Shown piece by piece: positions 23,176-34,146 of a DNA stretch of 64,000 nt. The stretch covers positions 15,032,665 through 15,096,664 of the forward strand of contig NC_066583.1 of assembly GCF_024323335.1 (NCBI RefSeq). The letters run 5' to 3'. Position 1 is the stretch's first letter; the number at the start of each line of letters is the position of its first letter. The DNA comes from Lathyrus oleraceus (lineage: Eukaryota > Streptophyta > Magnoliopsida > Fabales > Fabaceae). The translations under genes were made by a program, and so were the position numbers. A model generated the notes under the pieces. The model was given only the letters and a program-made list of their open reading frames with translations. It was not told the DNA's origin and did not search any database.

Positions 23176-25213
23176 CCGGTAGTAGATGATAGATTTCTGC
23201 TTCTCCTGTGTTGAAGTTTATCTTCCCCAGTTGAGTTGAGCGTGCATTTCCTTAGTGAAATCGTTTTTTCCCCGCATGATTTGAGTACCTCAGTTTTATC
23301 CTGACTTACTCATGTTCCCTACAGATGTTGTTATTCCTTGGCTGAGTTTTTTTTCATGTTTGTATGGAAACCCTCAAGTCCCCCAGTAGTTTTAAGTTGT
23401 GGCCTGGCCTACGCATAAATCCTTTTATCTCCCAGAGTATTTGTCTCCCTAGTAAATCTTCCTTACGGAATGTATTATACTCCTGTAGACTTTCGGTCTC
23501 TCTGATTTTCTTTCCTTTGTGGCAATATTTCCCCACAAAGAATTTACTTTTGCATTCATGTCATATGCATCATGAGGTCTCTTAGGGACCAAAATTTGTT
23601 TCTCTATGTTGTTATTTAAGCTCATTCTATTGAGCCGAGCCGAAGATTTTAACCTTCACCTCCTCAGTTAGAATGTCCTTAAATAGGGGCAGTTGTAAGA
23701 CCCTAATTTTGACCCTAAGATCCCTCATGTAATTTCATCATAAGAATTAGCATTGAGATCATACCTTGGCATCCTCCTTACCCCTCTTTCATTGGGTTTC
23801 TTCTGGGAGAGATCACCAAGCACTTTATGATTGTATCATACTTGTATTTTATCATTTCATTAACAAAAATATCAAAAATATGTCTTTGCATTTGCCTAAC
23901 TCTTTTGTAGGAAGAGCATGATCTCCATTGATCTATCAAGTTCACATCTAGGGTTTGAGACCCTCATGAACAAAGAGTACAACCAAGAATTGATCCAAGA
24001 ATGGTTATGAGCATCATATATGAGTCCCAATGTTCTCTACATGTTATATTGATCAAGTTTTCTTCAAGAGTTAGAGGGTGATTTGCCTTGGAAACCCTAG
24101 TTTGACTGGGTATCTTGAGTAACTTCTCCAACAAGCTATCTCACCAATTGATAAAATTTATCAAGGGGAACTTCAAAATTCATCATATTATGCACATATG
24201 ATCTACCATGATCCAAGAAAGTCAAGAGAATTGGAAGTTAGCAAGTTGGTTGATGGTGGTTGGCCAGATGGATTCATCTGATCAAAATTGGGTCTCCCTA
24301 GACCCTATCTCCTACAATTTTAACCATATGAAAATGCTTACAATATCAAACTTACTTTAGATAACATTCCAAACAACTTTCATGTTGAGACCTAGAGCTA
24401 GTTTTGCTTGGAAAATCATTTTCTATGTTGAAACATTATAGGTCATTTTGTCTAAACCCTAATTTGAAAGTCAACTTCCCAAGGCCATAACTTACTCAAT
24501 TTTTATGAGATGAAATATTTCCAAGTTGCAAAATTAAATTCAATGTTTCTAACTCAAATTTGATGTTTGGAGTGGGAGATAATTCAACTTTTTGAGCATG
24601 TGATATGAGGTTACATTATAGGTCACTTTTGACCTATACCATTGATCAAGTGATTTTTCCAAACTTCAAAATTGAATAACTCTATCATTTCAAATCCAAA
24701 TGACATGAAATTTGTGACTATTATTAATGTCTTTGAAAGAGCTACAACTTTGATGAAGACGCTTTTCTCATTTGAAGATCATATAAAAAGTTAGGCAAGG
24801 TGGAATATTGATACATATGGCTTGAAGACACTTAGAAAAATTTTGATATGTCAAAAATTTCCTAACTTCCACCTCAAATTTATTCAAGTTACAGACTCCA
24901 AATGGAAAAGTGTTGAACATGAAAGTGATTTCTCTTGATCTCACCTTTCCAAAGAGCTCAAATTCATCCATTTTGGACAAGGAATGCATAGGTTGCGCAT
25001 GGCATGAACATGGTGTCATCACTTGGGAAGGATCAAATTTCAAATCTTCATAAACACTTGCCTTGCAATCGAAGCTGAATTCAGATTATCTCACACTCAT
25101 TTGTGGACTTATGCCAATGATTTTATGGGCCTATGCGCACACATGCACCCATGCATCATCAATGACCAAATTTGGAAAGTGAATTCAAGTGTGCAAAAAG
25201 CAATGGATTCAAC

Positions 25214-25221
25214 TATAAATA
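25214..25221 (+). promoter_or_regulatory. TATA box in A 3' LTR
   Basis: TATAAATA in the context ACTATAAATAGAGCC, about 1.5 kb into the LTR, matching the position in the B LTR. This is the best candidate for the element's polymerase II promoter. Confidence 0.65.
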
Positions 25222-25352
25222 GAGCCTCATATGCTCATCATTTCAGACACATTTGCGCCAACTTTGATCCCCTAACTCTAACCCTCACATTGCAAAGGAT
25301 AAACCTGAGAAATTCACTTGAACTTGAGTTTGAATTTCCACTATTTTGAAAT

Positions 25353-25689
25353 TCAAATCTCTAGGAATCCACAACCTTTTGAGCATTCGATCCTTCTTCT
25401 GCAGCATTTGGAGTGACATCAAAAATGAGCAAGAGCAAGATCAGTTGAATCCAAACCTCCATTGAAGGTATTTTCCAGAAATTTTGATCTCTTTGATTCT
25501 CTCGAATTCTTGATCAATTCTATTGATTCTTTGGTTGTCTGAAGTCCTACCAATGTAGGCAAGAAGATTAAGTAGCTTAGAGGCCAAATCGAAGCAACTC
25601 AGTTCATGTACCTCAAATTTCAACTCCATGTATCTTTCAATATACTTGGAGTTAGAGTGAATTGAGGCCATATTCGAACTCAATGCCAT
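25353..25689 (-). CDS. Putative antisense ORF in A LTR, conserved with D
   Basis: No family is recognised. Exon 1 runs 25689-25457 from an ATG (MALSSNMASIHSNSKYIERY...) and includes LSCFDLASKLLNLLAYIGR. A candidate 58-nt GT-AG intron (25456-25399) follows, then a short exon ending at TGA 25353-25355. The D LTR has the same frame, the same candidate splice sites and a stop at the same codon. Over about 87 aligned codons I count no indels and no stops, with changes at codon positions 1/2/3 of 20/8/21. In A an in-frame TAA lies a few codons upstream of the part homologous to the longer D ORF. It is antisense to the element and could simply be open by chance. Confidence 0.3.
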
Positions 25690-28394
25690 TTTTACTTTGA
25701 AATCATGTCCTTGTTTTTAATTTTGGTGATGGTTGAAGGTGGACCAGTCCGGTGAGGTCCACCGGAGAAGAAGACTGGAGTTACAGCTTCGGCGATGTGT
25801 TGTCATCTCTCACAACCATAAGATCCATCTAATTTGTTTTAATCCTAAGCTTTTTTTCTGATTACCAAGGTTATGGTACGCTGACTAGAGTCTATCATGG
25901 ATAGTGCGTTTGTGACCACTTGATCTGCCACCACAATTAATGAGGGAGATCAAGTGGTCCACATTTTTTCTGATATTTTAATTGCATTATTTTCAATAGT
26001 TCATATTAAATTCAATATTGATCCAAAAAATATGGGACTTTCACCAAAAAAATTCAAATATTTTTCTCTTTCATATTCTGAATTAAAATTATTTTTTGGA
26101 TCATTATTAATATTTTTCATGAATTAATTGATTTTGCATTTGTTTTTAATTGTTTAAAAATATTTTTAAATGTCCAAAAATTATGAATTTTTTTCTCCAA
26201 GGTCCTTTGACCTTGTTTGACCTATGATAAATCTCATGGCCATTTCTTTGGTGTTTTGATGGGATTTTAGGAATTGGACAAACCATATTTAGTTTAAATG
26301 CACTATTTTAATATTTTAAATTGAATAAATGTCAAATAAATTTGTTGACCAATTGTGATGACTTGTTCATGTTTGACTCTTGTTGTTGGACTTTGGTCAA
26401 GGTCGATTTGACTTTGTCAAATTAGTATCATTGGATTTAGGGGATTGATGGAATGTACATTCCATCTCCCAAAATGAATGGATGATATTAATTTGTTAAA
26501 GTCCTCCTTTGACCAATTTGTGTTTTGATCCATTCCCCTCCCACTTCATCTTATTCTCTTTCTTCATTCATTTATTCCATTTGGCCTATGATATCTCATA
26601 AGCCTAAGGCTAGTTGATTGAAAAATTGACATGAGTATGGATGAGATTAGGCCACACCTTTTGCATATTCTTTTTGGGTGTGGTATGTTTCATGAGCATA
26701 ATCCATTATACTATGTCTCTCACATGCATTAACACCAAAAATTTATTGCCCGACCTCAAATAGTTGTGACTTCTACAGAAGTCCAATTACGATTGCTTAA
26801 CATAACGCTAAATTTGTGACATAAAAGGCATAAGCATTCTAGTTAGTGAGATTGTAAGTCTCCCCTCTTTCATGGTATTATGTGGAAACTTGTCCTTTTT
26901 TCCTTCCTTTGGAAGATGTCTTGGTTCAAGGATTCATGCTTGTGATAAGTGGGTTGAGTGTTCTCCAAAGAATGACTTAAAATAAAAAAAAAAGCAAAAG
27001 CAAAACAATACTAACTTCTAACTTATTAACTACATACTTTTAATTTTAAGCCCTTTACTTTAATGCCATTTAACTTTTAGCATTTTATTTCATTTGCCAT
27101 TGTTCATGTAATTCTAATTGTTTATGTTAATGCAATTTTCACTTTGTCCACTTGGACCATATTGTGTGATGTATTTTGTTTGTGTATACTTGTTTGTGTG
27201 GTCTTTGACCATTAATGTACATAATAACAACAAAAACCCTAAAAGACTTTTGTGTGGATTGTTGGCTTGATCTTGGACAAATGGACTTAGAATCTAGGCA
27301 ACCTTCCTATGCTAAAGGACTTGGTCAATGCCAACTTTTTGAGAAACCAAGTGCTTGCAATCTGAAACTTCATCTGATACATCATTCAAGATCCTTTTGA
27401 GTTCATCTGCAACATGATCATTGTGAAGCTGTTATTTTGAACCCGTGACTTATGGAATTCATATGTTACATGGTCTACTTTGAAGAAGATCATGGAGTGG
27501 ATAAGCTTGGATGTGACCATCTTTATTTGATGCCTTGCTCTTCAAGATAATATAATTATGCATTTGTGTGTTGCTTGATTCTAAAAGTCCAAGGGAACTC
27601 TGGGTTTCTATTGACATTCTTGTTTATTGGATGGCTACCCATTTGGTCAGATCTTTTCAACTCTAAACTTTTAATTTTATACATAGGATAGTCTCTTCAT
27701 CTTCTCCCCATTTCTTAAATTTCAAAATCTCTCCCTCCATTTGTTAAAATCTTCTTTTTGTGAACTACTTTTGCTCTAAACTTTGACCATTTTGCAAAAA
27801 AGATAGAAACTTTGGCCTAATGCCATTGCATTTTCAAACTTCTTTTCTTAAATCAAGCTTGTAAATAAATTTAACTATACTTTACCTAAACTTTCAAAAA
27901 GCCAAAAAGAACTAATTCATTCAAACCATTTTTAGGCCTTCGTTCCTTTCAAACTTAAATTTTGTTAAAAGCAATGCATTCACTTTGAAATTTGTATCAC
28001 GAACTACGAGGTTTTGATCCCTCATTTTTATGTTGGTACGTAGGCACAAGACCGAAGGTCTTGTCAAACACAAAAATACAATTAACGAATTCTTTTCTCA
28101 TCCCCTCATTCTATTTTTTATAAACATCACTTTATACCAAGTACATATGCACACAAAAAGGGCTCCCTAGGAGTACCTAGGACATTTTGGGTGCTAACAC
28201 CTTCCCTCTGGGTAACTAACCCCCTTACCTGTAATCTCTGACATTATTTTAGTTTTGATTTGAAAACTTCTTACTTTTGGGTTTTGTTCGTACTTCTTCC
28301 CTTTTCCTTTGGAAACAATAAAAGCGCGGTGGCGACTTTTATTACTTGATCTCTAGCTTGTCAATAGCTTGATGATCATGAATTTACCGCTACA

Positions 28395-29227
28395 AAGGGG
28401 TTGATTGATCTTCTTTGAGAATATTCATATGTGTTTGTTTGGTCCTATCAAGACATGCCTGGGTTGGATTCTGAGATTGTGGAACATAGATTGTCATTGA
28501 AGCCAGAGTGCCCGCCAGTGAAGCAGAAGTTGAGAAGAACACATCCTGATATGGCAGTAAAGATCAAAGAAGAAGTGCAGAAGCATATTGATGTTGGTTT
28601 CCTCGTGACTGCTGAATATCCGCAATGGGTGAACAATATTGTGCCTATTCCGAAGAAAGATGGAAAAGTTCGCATGTGTGTTGATTATAGAGATTTAAAT
28701 AAAGCCAGTCTGAAAGATGATTTCCCTCTGCCACACATTGACATGTTGGTAGACAATACTGCTAAATTCAAAGTCTTTCCGTTTATGGACGGATTTTCCG
28801 GATATAATCAGATCAAGATGGCACCCTAGGATATGGAGAAGACTATATTCATTACACCTTAGGGAATATTCTGTTATAGAGTGATGCCTTTCAGTTTGAA
28901 GAATGCTGGTGCAACTTACCAAAGAGCAATAACTACTCTTTTTCATGATATGATGCATAAAGAGATTGAAGTTTATATCGATGACATGATTGCTAAATCA
29001 ATTGATGAAGAGGAACATTTTGAGCATTTGTTGAAGTTATTCCAGCTTTTGAGGAAGTATAAACTCCACTTGAATCCCAATAAGTGTACTTTTGGTGTTC
29101 GTTCTGGTAAGTTGTTGGGCTTTATTATCAGCAAGAAGGGTATTGAAGTTGATCCTGCCAAGTTCAAAGCAATACAAGAGATGCATGCACCCAAAACTGA
29201 GAAGCAAGTAGAGGTTTTCTCAGCCGC
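28395..29227 (+). pseudogene. Reverse transcriptase of element C, 5'-truncated by element A
   Basis: The sequence starts abruptly inside the pre-RT linker, aligned with A from about 17557, where element A inserted. Motifs seen: VDYRDLNKASLKDDFPLP, PFMDGFSGYNQIKMAP (intact SGY, unlike A), FSLKNAGATYQR and catalytic YIDD. Breaks: TGA near 28419, TAG 28827-28829, a second TAG near 28860 where Trp is expected, and a one-base deletion near 29209 that changes the frame just before LNYISRF. Confidence 0.9.
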
Positions 29228-30645
29228 TTGAATTATATCTCAAGATTCATTTCACATATGACTGCCACATGTGTGCCTATATTCAAGCTTCTTCGAAAAG
29301 ATCAATCTTGTGATTGGACCGAAGACTGCCAGAAAGCTTTTGATAGTATAAAAGAATATCTGCTTGAACCTCCGATTTTGTCCCCACCTATTGAAGGAAG
29401 ACCATTGATCATGTATTTGACTGTGCTCGAAGATAGTATGGGTTGTGTTCTTGGTCAGCAAGATGAGACTGGAAAGAAAGAATTTGCAATTTACTACCTC
29501 AGTAAGAAGTTCACCGACTGTGAGACTCGGTATTCTATGCTTGAGAAAACTTATTGCGCATTGGCTCGGGATGCTAAGCGTTTGCGTCAGTATATTTTGA
29601 ATCATACCACTTGGTTGATATCCAAAATGGATCCAATCAAGTATATATTTGAGAAGCCTGCTTTAACTGGGAGGATTGCCCGTTGGCAGATGTTGTTATT
29701 AGAGTATGATATTGAATACCAATCTTATAAAGCAATAAAAGGTAGTGTCTTGGCTGACCATTTAGCCCATCAACCAATTGAAGATTACCAGTCAGTGCAA
29801 TATGACTTTCCTGATGAAGAAATCTTATACTTGAAAATGAAAGATTACGATGAACCATTGCTTGAAGAAGGGCCAGAACCTGGTTCCCGTTGGGGCATGC
29901 TATTTGATAGAGTTATTAATCAATATGGTAATGGCATTGGGGAAATGATTATTACTCCTCAAGGCACGCATTTTCCATTTATAGCTAGATTGACTTTCAA
30001 GTGTATAAACAATATGGCAGAGTATGAAGCTTGCATTATGGGGCTCGAAGAGGTCATTGATCTCAGAATCAAGCATTTAAATGTCTTTGGAGATTCAGCT
30101 TTGGTTGTGAATCAAATCAAAGGTGAATAGGAGACGAATCAACCCGATTTGATACCGTATAGAGATTATGTGAGGAGGATTTCAACTTTCTTCACCAAGG
30201 TTGAGTTTCATCATATCCCTCGAGATGAAAACCGGATGGCAGATGCTCTTACAATGTTGGCGTCAATGATTATAGTGAAGTATTGGAATGTGGTTTCCAA
30301 TTTGACTATGATGCGTCTTGATAGGCCAGCTCATGTGTTTGTTGTTGAAGAGATCAAAGACGATGAGTCGTGGTATTATGACATCAAGTGTTTCCTCCAA
30401 AGTCTGATTTACCCGCATGGAGCATCTTTGAAAGATAAGAAGACTTTGAGGAGATTAGCCAGAAATTTCTACCTGAATGGTGATGTATTGTACAAGAGGA
30501 ATTTCTATATGGTTCTGCTCAGATGCGTGGATAGACACGAAGCAGACCTGTTGATGACTAAAGTCCATGAAGGTTCCTTTGGTACTCGGTCCAATGGGCT
30601 GCTATGGCGAAGAAGATGTAGCGAGCAGGTTACTATTGGCTGACA
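29228..30645 (+). pseudogene. RT connection, RNase H and integrase finger region of element C
   Basis: The frame after the 29209 deletion runs through LNYISRFISHMTATC, the RT-RNase H tether and RNase H. RNase H motifs are LFDRVINQYGNGIG (Asp kept, next residue altered), NNMAEYEACIMGLEEV (Glu), VFGDSALVVNQIKGE (Asp) and HHIPRDENRMADALTML. A TAG at 30128-30130 replaces a Trp codon. The integrase finger starts with VHEGSFGTRSNG; a one-base deletion near 30598 and a TAG near 30620 then destroy it. Confidence 0.9.
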
Positions 30646-31617
30646 ATGGAATTTGACTGTTGCAAGTTTGTGAAGAAATGTCACAAGTATCAAATATATG
30701 CTGATAAGATTCATGTTCCTCTGACACTGTTGAACGTCATTTCCTCTCCATGGCCCTTCTCCATGTGGGGAATTGATATGATTGGCATGATTGAGCCCAA
30801 AGCTTCAAACGGATATCGTTTCATTTTGGTGGCAATTGACTACTTCACAAAATGGGTTGAAGTGACATCATACGCGAACGTAACCAAGCAAGTTATTGTG
30901 CGGTTTATCAAGAATCAGATTATATGTCGTTATGGTGTGCCAAGCAAGATCATTCCTTATAATGGATCGAACTTGAATAATAATATGGTGGAAGCTCTTT
31001 GCAAAGACTTCAAGATTGCACACCATAATTCTTCTCCCTATAGACCCAAGATGAATGGGGTTGTTGAAGCTGCGAATAAGAACATCAAGAAGATTATCCA
31101 GAAGATGGTTATGACATATAAGGATTGGCATGAGATGCTCTCATTTGCTTTGCACGGGTATCGAACATCCATCCACACTTCAACAGGGGTAACCCCTTTC
31201 TCTCTTGTATATGATATGGAAGCAGTGCTCCCCGTGGAGGTTGAGATTCCGTCCTTGTCTGTGCTCATGGAAGCCAAGTTGACTGAGGCTGAATGGTGTC
31301 AGACCAGGTTTGACCAGTTGAATTTGATTGAAGAGAAGAGGTTGACTGCCATGTGTCATAGTCATTTATATCAGCAGAGGATGAAGAAAGCTTTTGATAA
31401 GAAGGTCAGACCTTGCATGTTCAGAGAAGGTGACCTTGTGCTCAAGAAGATTTTATCGTTCAAACCAGACTCTAGGGGTAAATGGACTCCTAATTATGAA
31501 GGCCCATATGTTGTTAAAAAAGCCTTTTCAGGCGGTGCTTTATTTCTTAAGACTATGGATGGTAAAGAGTTCACTCGTCCTGTGAACGCAGATGCAGTCA
31601 AGAAATACTTCGCCTAA
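30646..31617 (+). pseudogene. Integrase core of element C, catalytic Asp lost
   Basis: Third frame of this pol. It covers the end of the zinc finger (KKCHKYQ, where A has KKCHKCQ), then the DDE core: WGIDMIGMIEPKASNG keeps the first Asp, but the second motif reads IIPYNGSNLNNN where A has IITDNGLNLNNN, so the catalytic Asp is Tyr. MNGVVEAANKNIKK keeps the Glu. The C-terminal module ends VKKYFA at TAA 31615-31617. A 323-residue open frame is therefore not evidence of activity. Confidence 0.9.
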
Positions 31618-31753
31618 AAAAGAAAAGAATAGCTCGCTAAGTTGAAAACCCGATAGGGCGGCTTAGGCAAAAATGAGCGTCTCGGTGGACTGAAAACCCG
31701 AAAAGGCAATCTAGGGAAAAGTTAGAGACATAAAATAGAAAAGAATTATCCCG

Positions 31754-31786
31754 ATAAATTGAGTACCCCATATTGGGGAAATTTAT
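31754..31786 (+). other. Conserved covarying hairpin after pol (element C)
   Basis: Arms ATAAATT (31754-31760) and AATTTAT (31780-31786), inner CCCC/GGGG. Relative to A, one G-C pair has become A-T by two coordinated changes. Confidence 0.7.
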
Positions 31787-32804
31787 GCAAAAATTAGGGA
31801 TTATGGAAAGTAACTACATCCTGCTGATCTTCAGATTTTGAAGACGTTGTTGAGCACAAAGGTCGACGGTGATTCATCATCCCCAACAGCGGCCAAAAGC
31901 ACAGCGGACATCAAAAGTTGGTGGAAGGACTAGTCATCATTTGTATTCAATGTAACCCTTTTCCATGTAAATTACAATTTTCAAATTTGTAAAAATCTAT
32001 GGAGTCTCGTCATTTACGGACTACCATTCCATTAAATAAAGTTAAACTTTTATCCAATTGTTTCTACTCTTGTTTACCTCAGCAAATAGTTTTAAATTTT
32101 ATTATGATCATTTTTGAAATTAAATTTTTTAATCAAAATTATTTTTCTTAAACATATAAAAGTATGAATCTTGAAGCAATTGATTTCATTTAAAAGAAAT
32201 ATCATCAATGGTTCGAAAGCAGTAAGCCCTAAGTGTGGAGCAACATTGGTCCTCCCCGAGCAGTAGGCGCAATTTCTCTTTCATCCTCAACATCATTTTT
32301 AGCATTCAGCAATCGTTGTCCGTTATTCCCCAGTAGGGTAGCCAGCAGAGTTGGTTGATTCAGTCCCCTGCGGAATGTTTATTCCTCAGTAGAATTTATG
32401 TTTATTCCTCATCAGAATTTATGTTTATTCCCCAGCTGAAAACCGGTTTCCTCAGTAGTTCGCGTGGTTGCGGTAGAACTTTGGTTCCCCTACCACTCGC
32501 CATCAGATTCACTCGCAATTAGTGTTTCCTCTTGGTTTCTGAGAAGCTATTTGTGTTTATCCTCTGCATGGTTGTCTCCCATTTGATATGGTGTGGACCT
32601 AAAATTCCCCGCAGACTCGATAATGGTTTTTCTCAGCAGATCTATTCTTTCCCTGGCTAGGTTTGAGCCTTTGGGATGATGATCTCTCTTTTCTCCAGCA
32701 AGTTGTCTCCCTCTTTTGTGGATTGACCGTGAATTGTATCGATGATTCAAATTTGCAACACCTTTGTATCCTTTGCGATCGTTTTGTCATCATGATCATG
32801 ATCA

Positions 32805-32860
32805 TCACATATACATATACATATACATATACACATATACATGTACATATATACTCATAT
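32805..32860 (+). repeat. (ACATAT)n microsatellite, imperfect
   Basis: ACATAT units with interruptions, at the same place as the tract in A. Confidence 0.9.
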
Positions 32861-33173
32861 ATTTCATCATCATTTTTGTTGATTCACTAATGAGATTCTT
32901 ATTCTTCGTTATGGCGGTACTTTACCCCCATACAAGTTTGATGTTTGTCCTCCCTCAATTGTAGAGAGTCATCCCCTTAAGTAGAAAAACTTTAACCTTT
33001 CTCCTCTCCCCACTAAGTTATTTCCTCGTGGATGATTATTATTTCAGTATCCCCCAGTTGATTATCTGGATGGAATCACTCCCCTTGAGTTATATCCTCA
33101 TTGGGTTGAGTCTTGATTGACCGTTTCTTTCTAGATCTTACCTAGATAGTTTCTTTGGGTCCCCTAAGAGTTT

Positions 33174-34140
33174 ATTACCCAGTAACTGGTAATATTCTTC
33201 TTAGTTTGCAGTTTGCTACTTCTTGCCCAATATCCGGCAAAAGTATCCTTGTTTTCTTTGGAGTGGAGTCCCCGGTGGATTCATTTTTTATGATTCCACA
33301 GGAAGTATATCCTTGATATGTTCATCCTAACCGCTGACGGACATTTTCTTCCCCTGTTTTGAGTTTATCTTTGATATGTTCATCCTAACCGGTGACAGAT
33401 ATTCTCATCCTTGGTATTCTACCCAGTAAGAGGGGTAGTTATAATCCCTGTTTTCATTCCCCAGAGAGTTAATCTGTGATATGTTCATCCTTACCAATGA
33501 CGGGTTTCCTTCTCTTTATGGTCTTCTACCCAGTAACCGGTAGTTGTAAGTCCTTCTTTTCACTCCCCTTGGCAGGGTTTATCCTTGATATGTTCATCCA
33601 ACTAGTGACGGGTACTCTCTCTTGTGGTATTCTATCCAGTAACTGATAGATGTAATTCTTGTTCCCTCCTCGCAAAGTCTATCCTTGATATGTTCATCCT
33701 AACCGATGACGGATTTTCTCTTTGATGGTTTTCTATCCAGCATTTGATAGATGTAACTCCTACTTTTTGTTCAGGTGGTTTATCCTTGATATGTTCATCT
33801 TAACCGATGACGGGTATCCTCCTTGACACCTCTAGGAAAGTCTATCCTTGATATGTTCATCCTAACCGATGACGTGTTTTCTTTCCTTTGAGTCTATCCT
33901 TGATATGTTCATCCTAACCGATGACGTGTTTTCTTTCCTTTGAGTCTATCCTTGATATGTTCACTTTAACCGGTGACGAATATTCTCATTTTTGGTCTTC
34001 TGCCCAGTATCTGGTAGTTGTAAATCCTATTTCTGTAGTTTCTTCCCAACAAGGCTATTCTTACCCAGTAACCGGTAATGAATATTCCCTCTTGGCGGTT
34101 CCCAGCGAGTCATCCTTGATATGTTCATCCTAACCACTGA
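33174..34140 (+). repeat. Array of TAACC-loop hairpins in C 3' UTR
   Basis: About ten copies of the CTTGATATGTTCATCCTAACC type (33309, 33368, 33472, 33580, 33680, 33781, 33843, 33896, 33951, 34111, approximate starts) alternate with CAGTAACC-type hairpins such as CTATC/GATAG (33632-33649) and TTACC/GGTAA (34061-34078). Confidence 0.8.
33841..33944 (+). repeat. Perfect 52-bp tandem duplication inside the C array
   Basis: 33841-33892 and 33893-33944 are identical; each unit contains one TCATC-CTAACC-GATGA hairpin. A third, diverged unit starts at 33945. This looks like a recent expansion step. Confidence 0.95.
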
Positions 34141-34146
34141 TAAGTG

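Larger units (their letters stand above)
20780..23693 (+). other. 3' UTR of element A
   Basis: Non-coding, ending in CTTAAATAGGGGCAGT before the LTR. It contains a conserved post-pol block (20805-20885) with two CCC-N4-GGG mini-hairpins, a covarying hairpin (20916-20948), an ACATAT microsatellite and a dense array of two hairpin motifs (about 22331-23175). The hypervariable, repeat-rich 3' UTR is a known property of Ogre/Tat elements. Confidence 0.8.
7640..28394 (+). mobile_element. Element A, full-gene-set Ogre-like retrotransposon (visible part)
   Basis: Order: 3' remnant of the 5' LTR, primer-binding site, leader with an inserted solo-LTR-like segment, ORF1, gag, protease, intron, RT, RNase H, integrase, repeat-rich 3' UTR, polypurine-like tract, intact 3' LTR. 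The start of its 5' LTR is off-window because element B inserted at 7640. The 934 bp left of the 5' LTR pair with 27461-28394, the same length. I counted 12 substitutions in the first 192 bp by eye, more than between the two E LTRs, so A is older than E. It sits in the RT region of element C, which resumes at 28395. Confidence 0.85.
23694..28394 (+). repeat. 3' LTR of element A
   Basis: 4,701 bp, TGTAAGACCC...CCGCTACA. TATA box at 25214-25221, palindrome CCTAGGAGTACCTAGG at 28166-28181, GCGGTGGCGACT block near 28326. Directly after it, element C's RT sequence resumes at 28395. The right 5-mer AAAGG (28395-28399) is the candidate duplication; the left copy is off-window. Confidence 0.9.
31618..34146 (+). 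other. 3' UTR of element C, cut by element D
   Basis: Non-coding and collinear with the A 3' UTR. It has the post-pol block, the covarying hairpin (31754-31786), a microsatellite (32805-32860) and a long hairpin array (33174-34140). Element D's LTR begins at 34147 before any C LTR is reached, so C's 3' LTR should lie beyond D, off-window. Confidence 0.8.

Noticed and set aside
33174..34140. Regularly recurring GATATGTTCATCCTAACC units resembling a CRISPR array
   Set aside because: Spacing is irregular, units are imperfect, a second motif is interleaved, and the setting is a plant retrotransposon 3' UTR.
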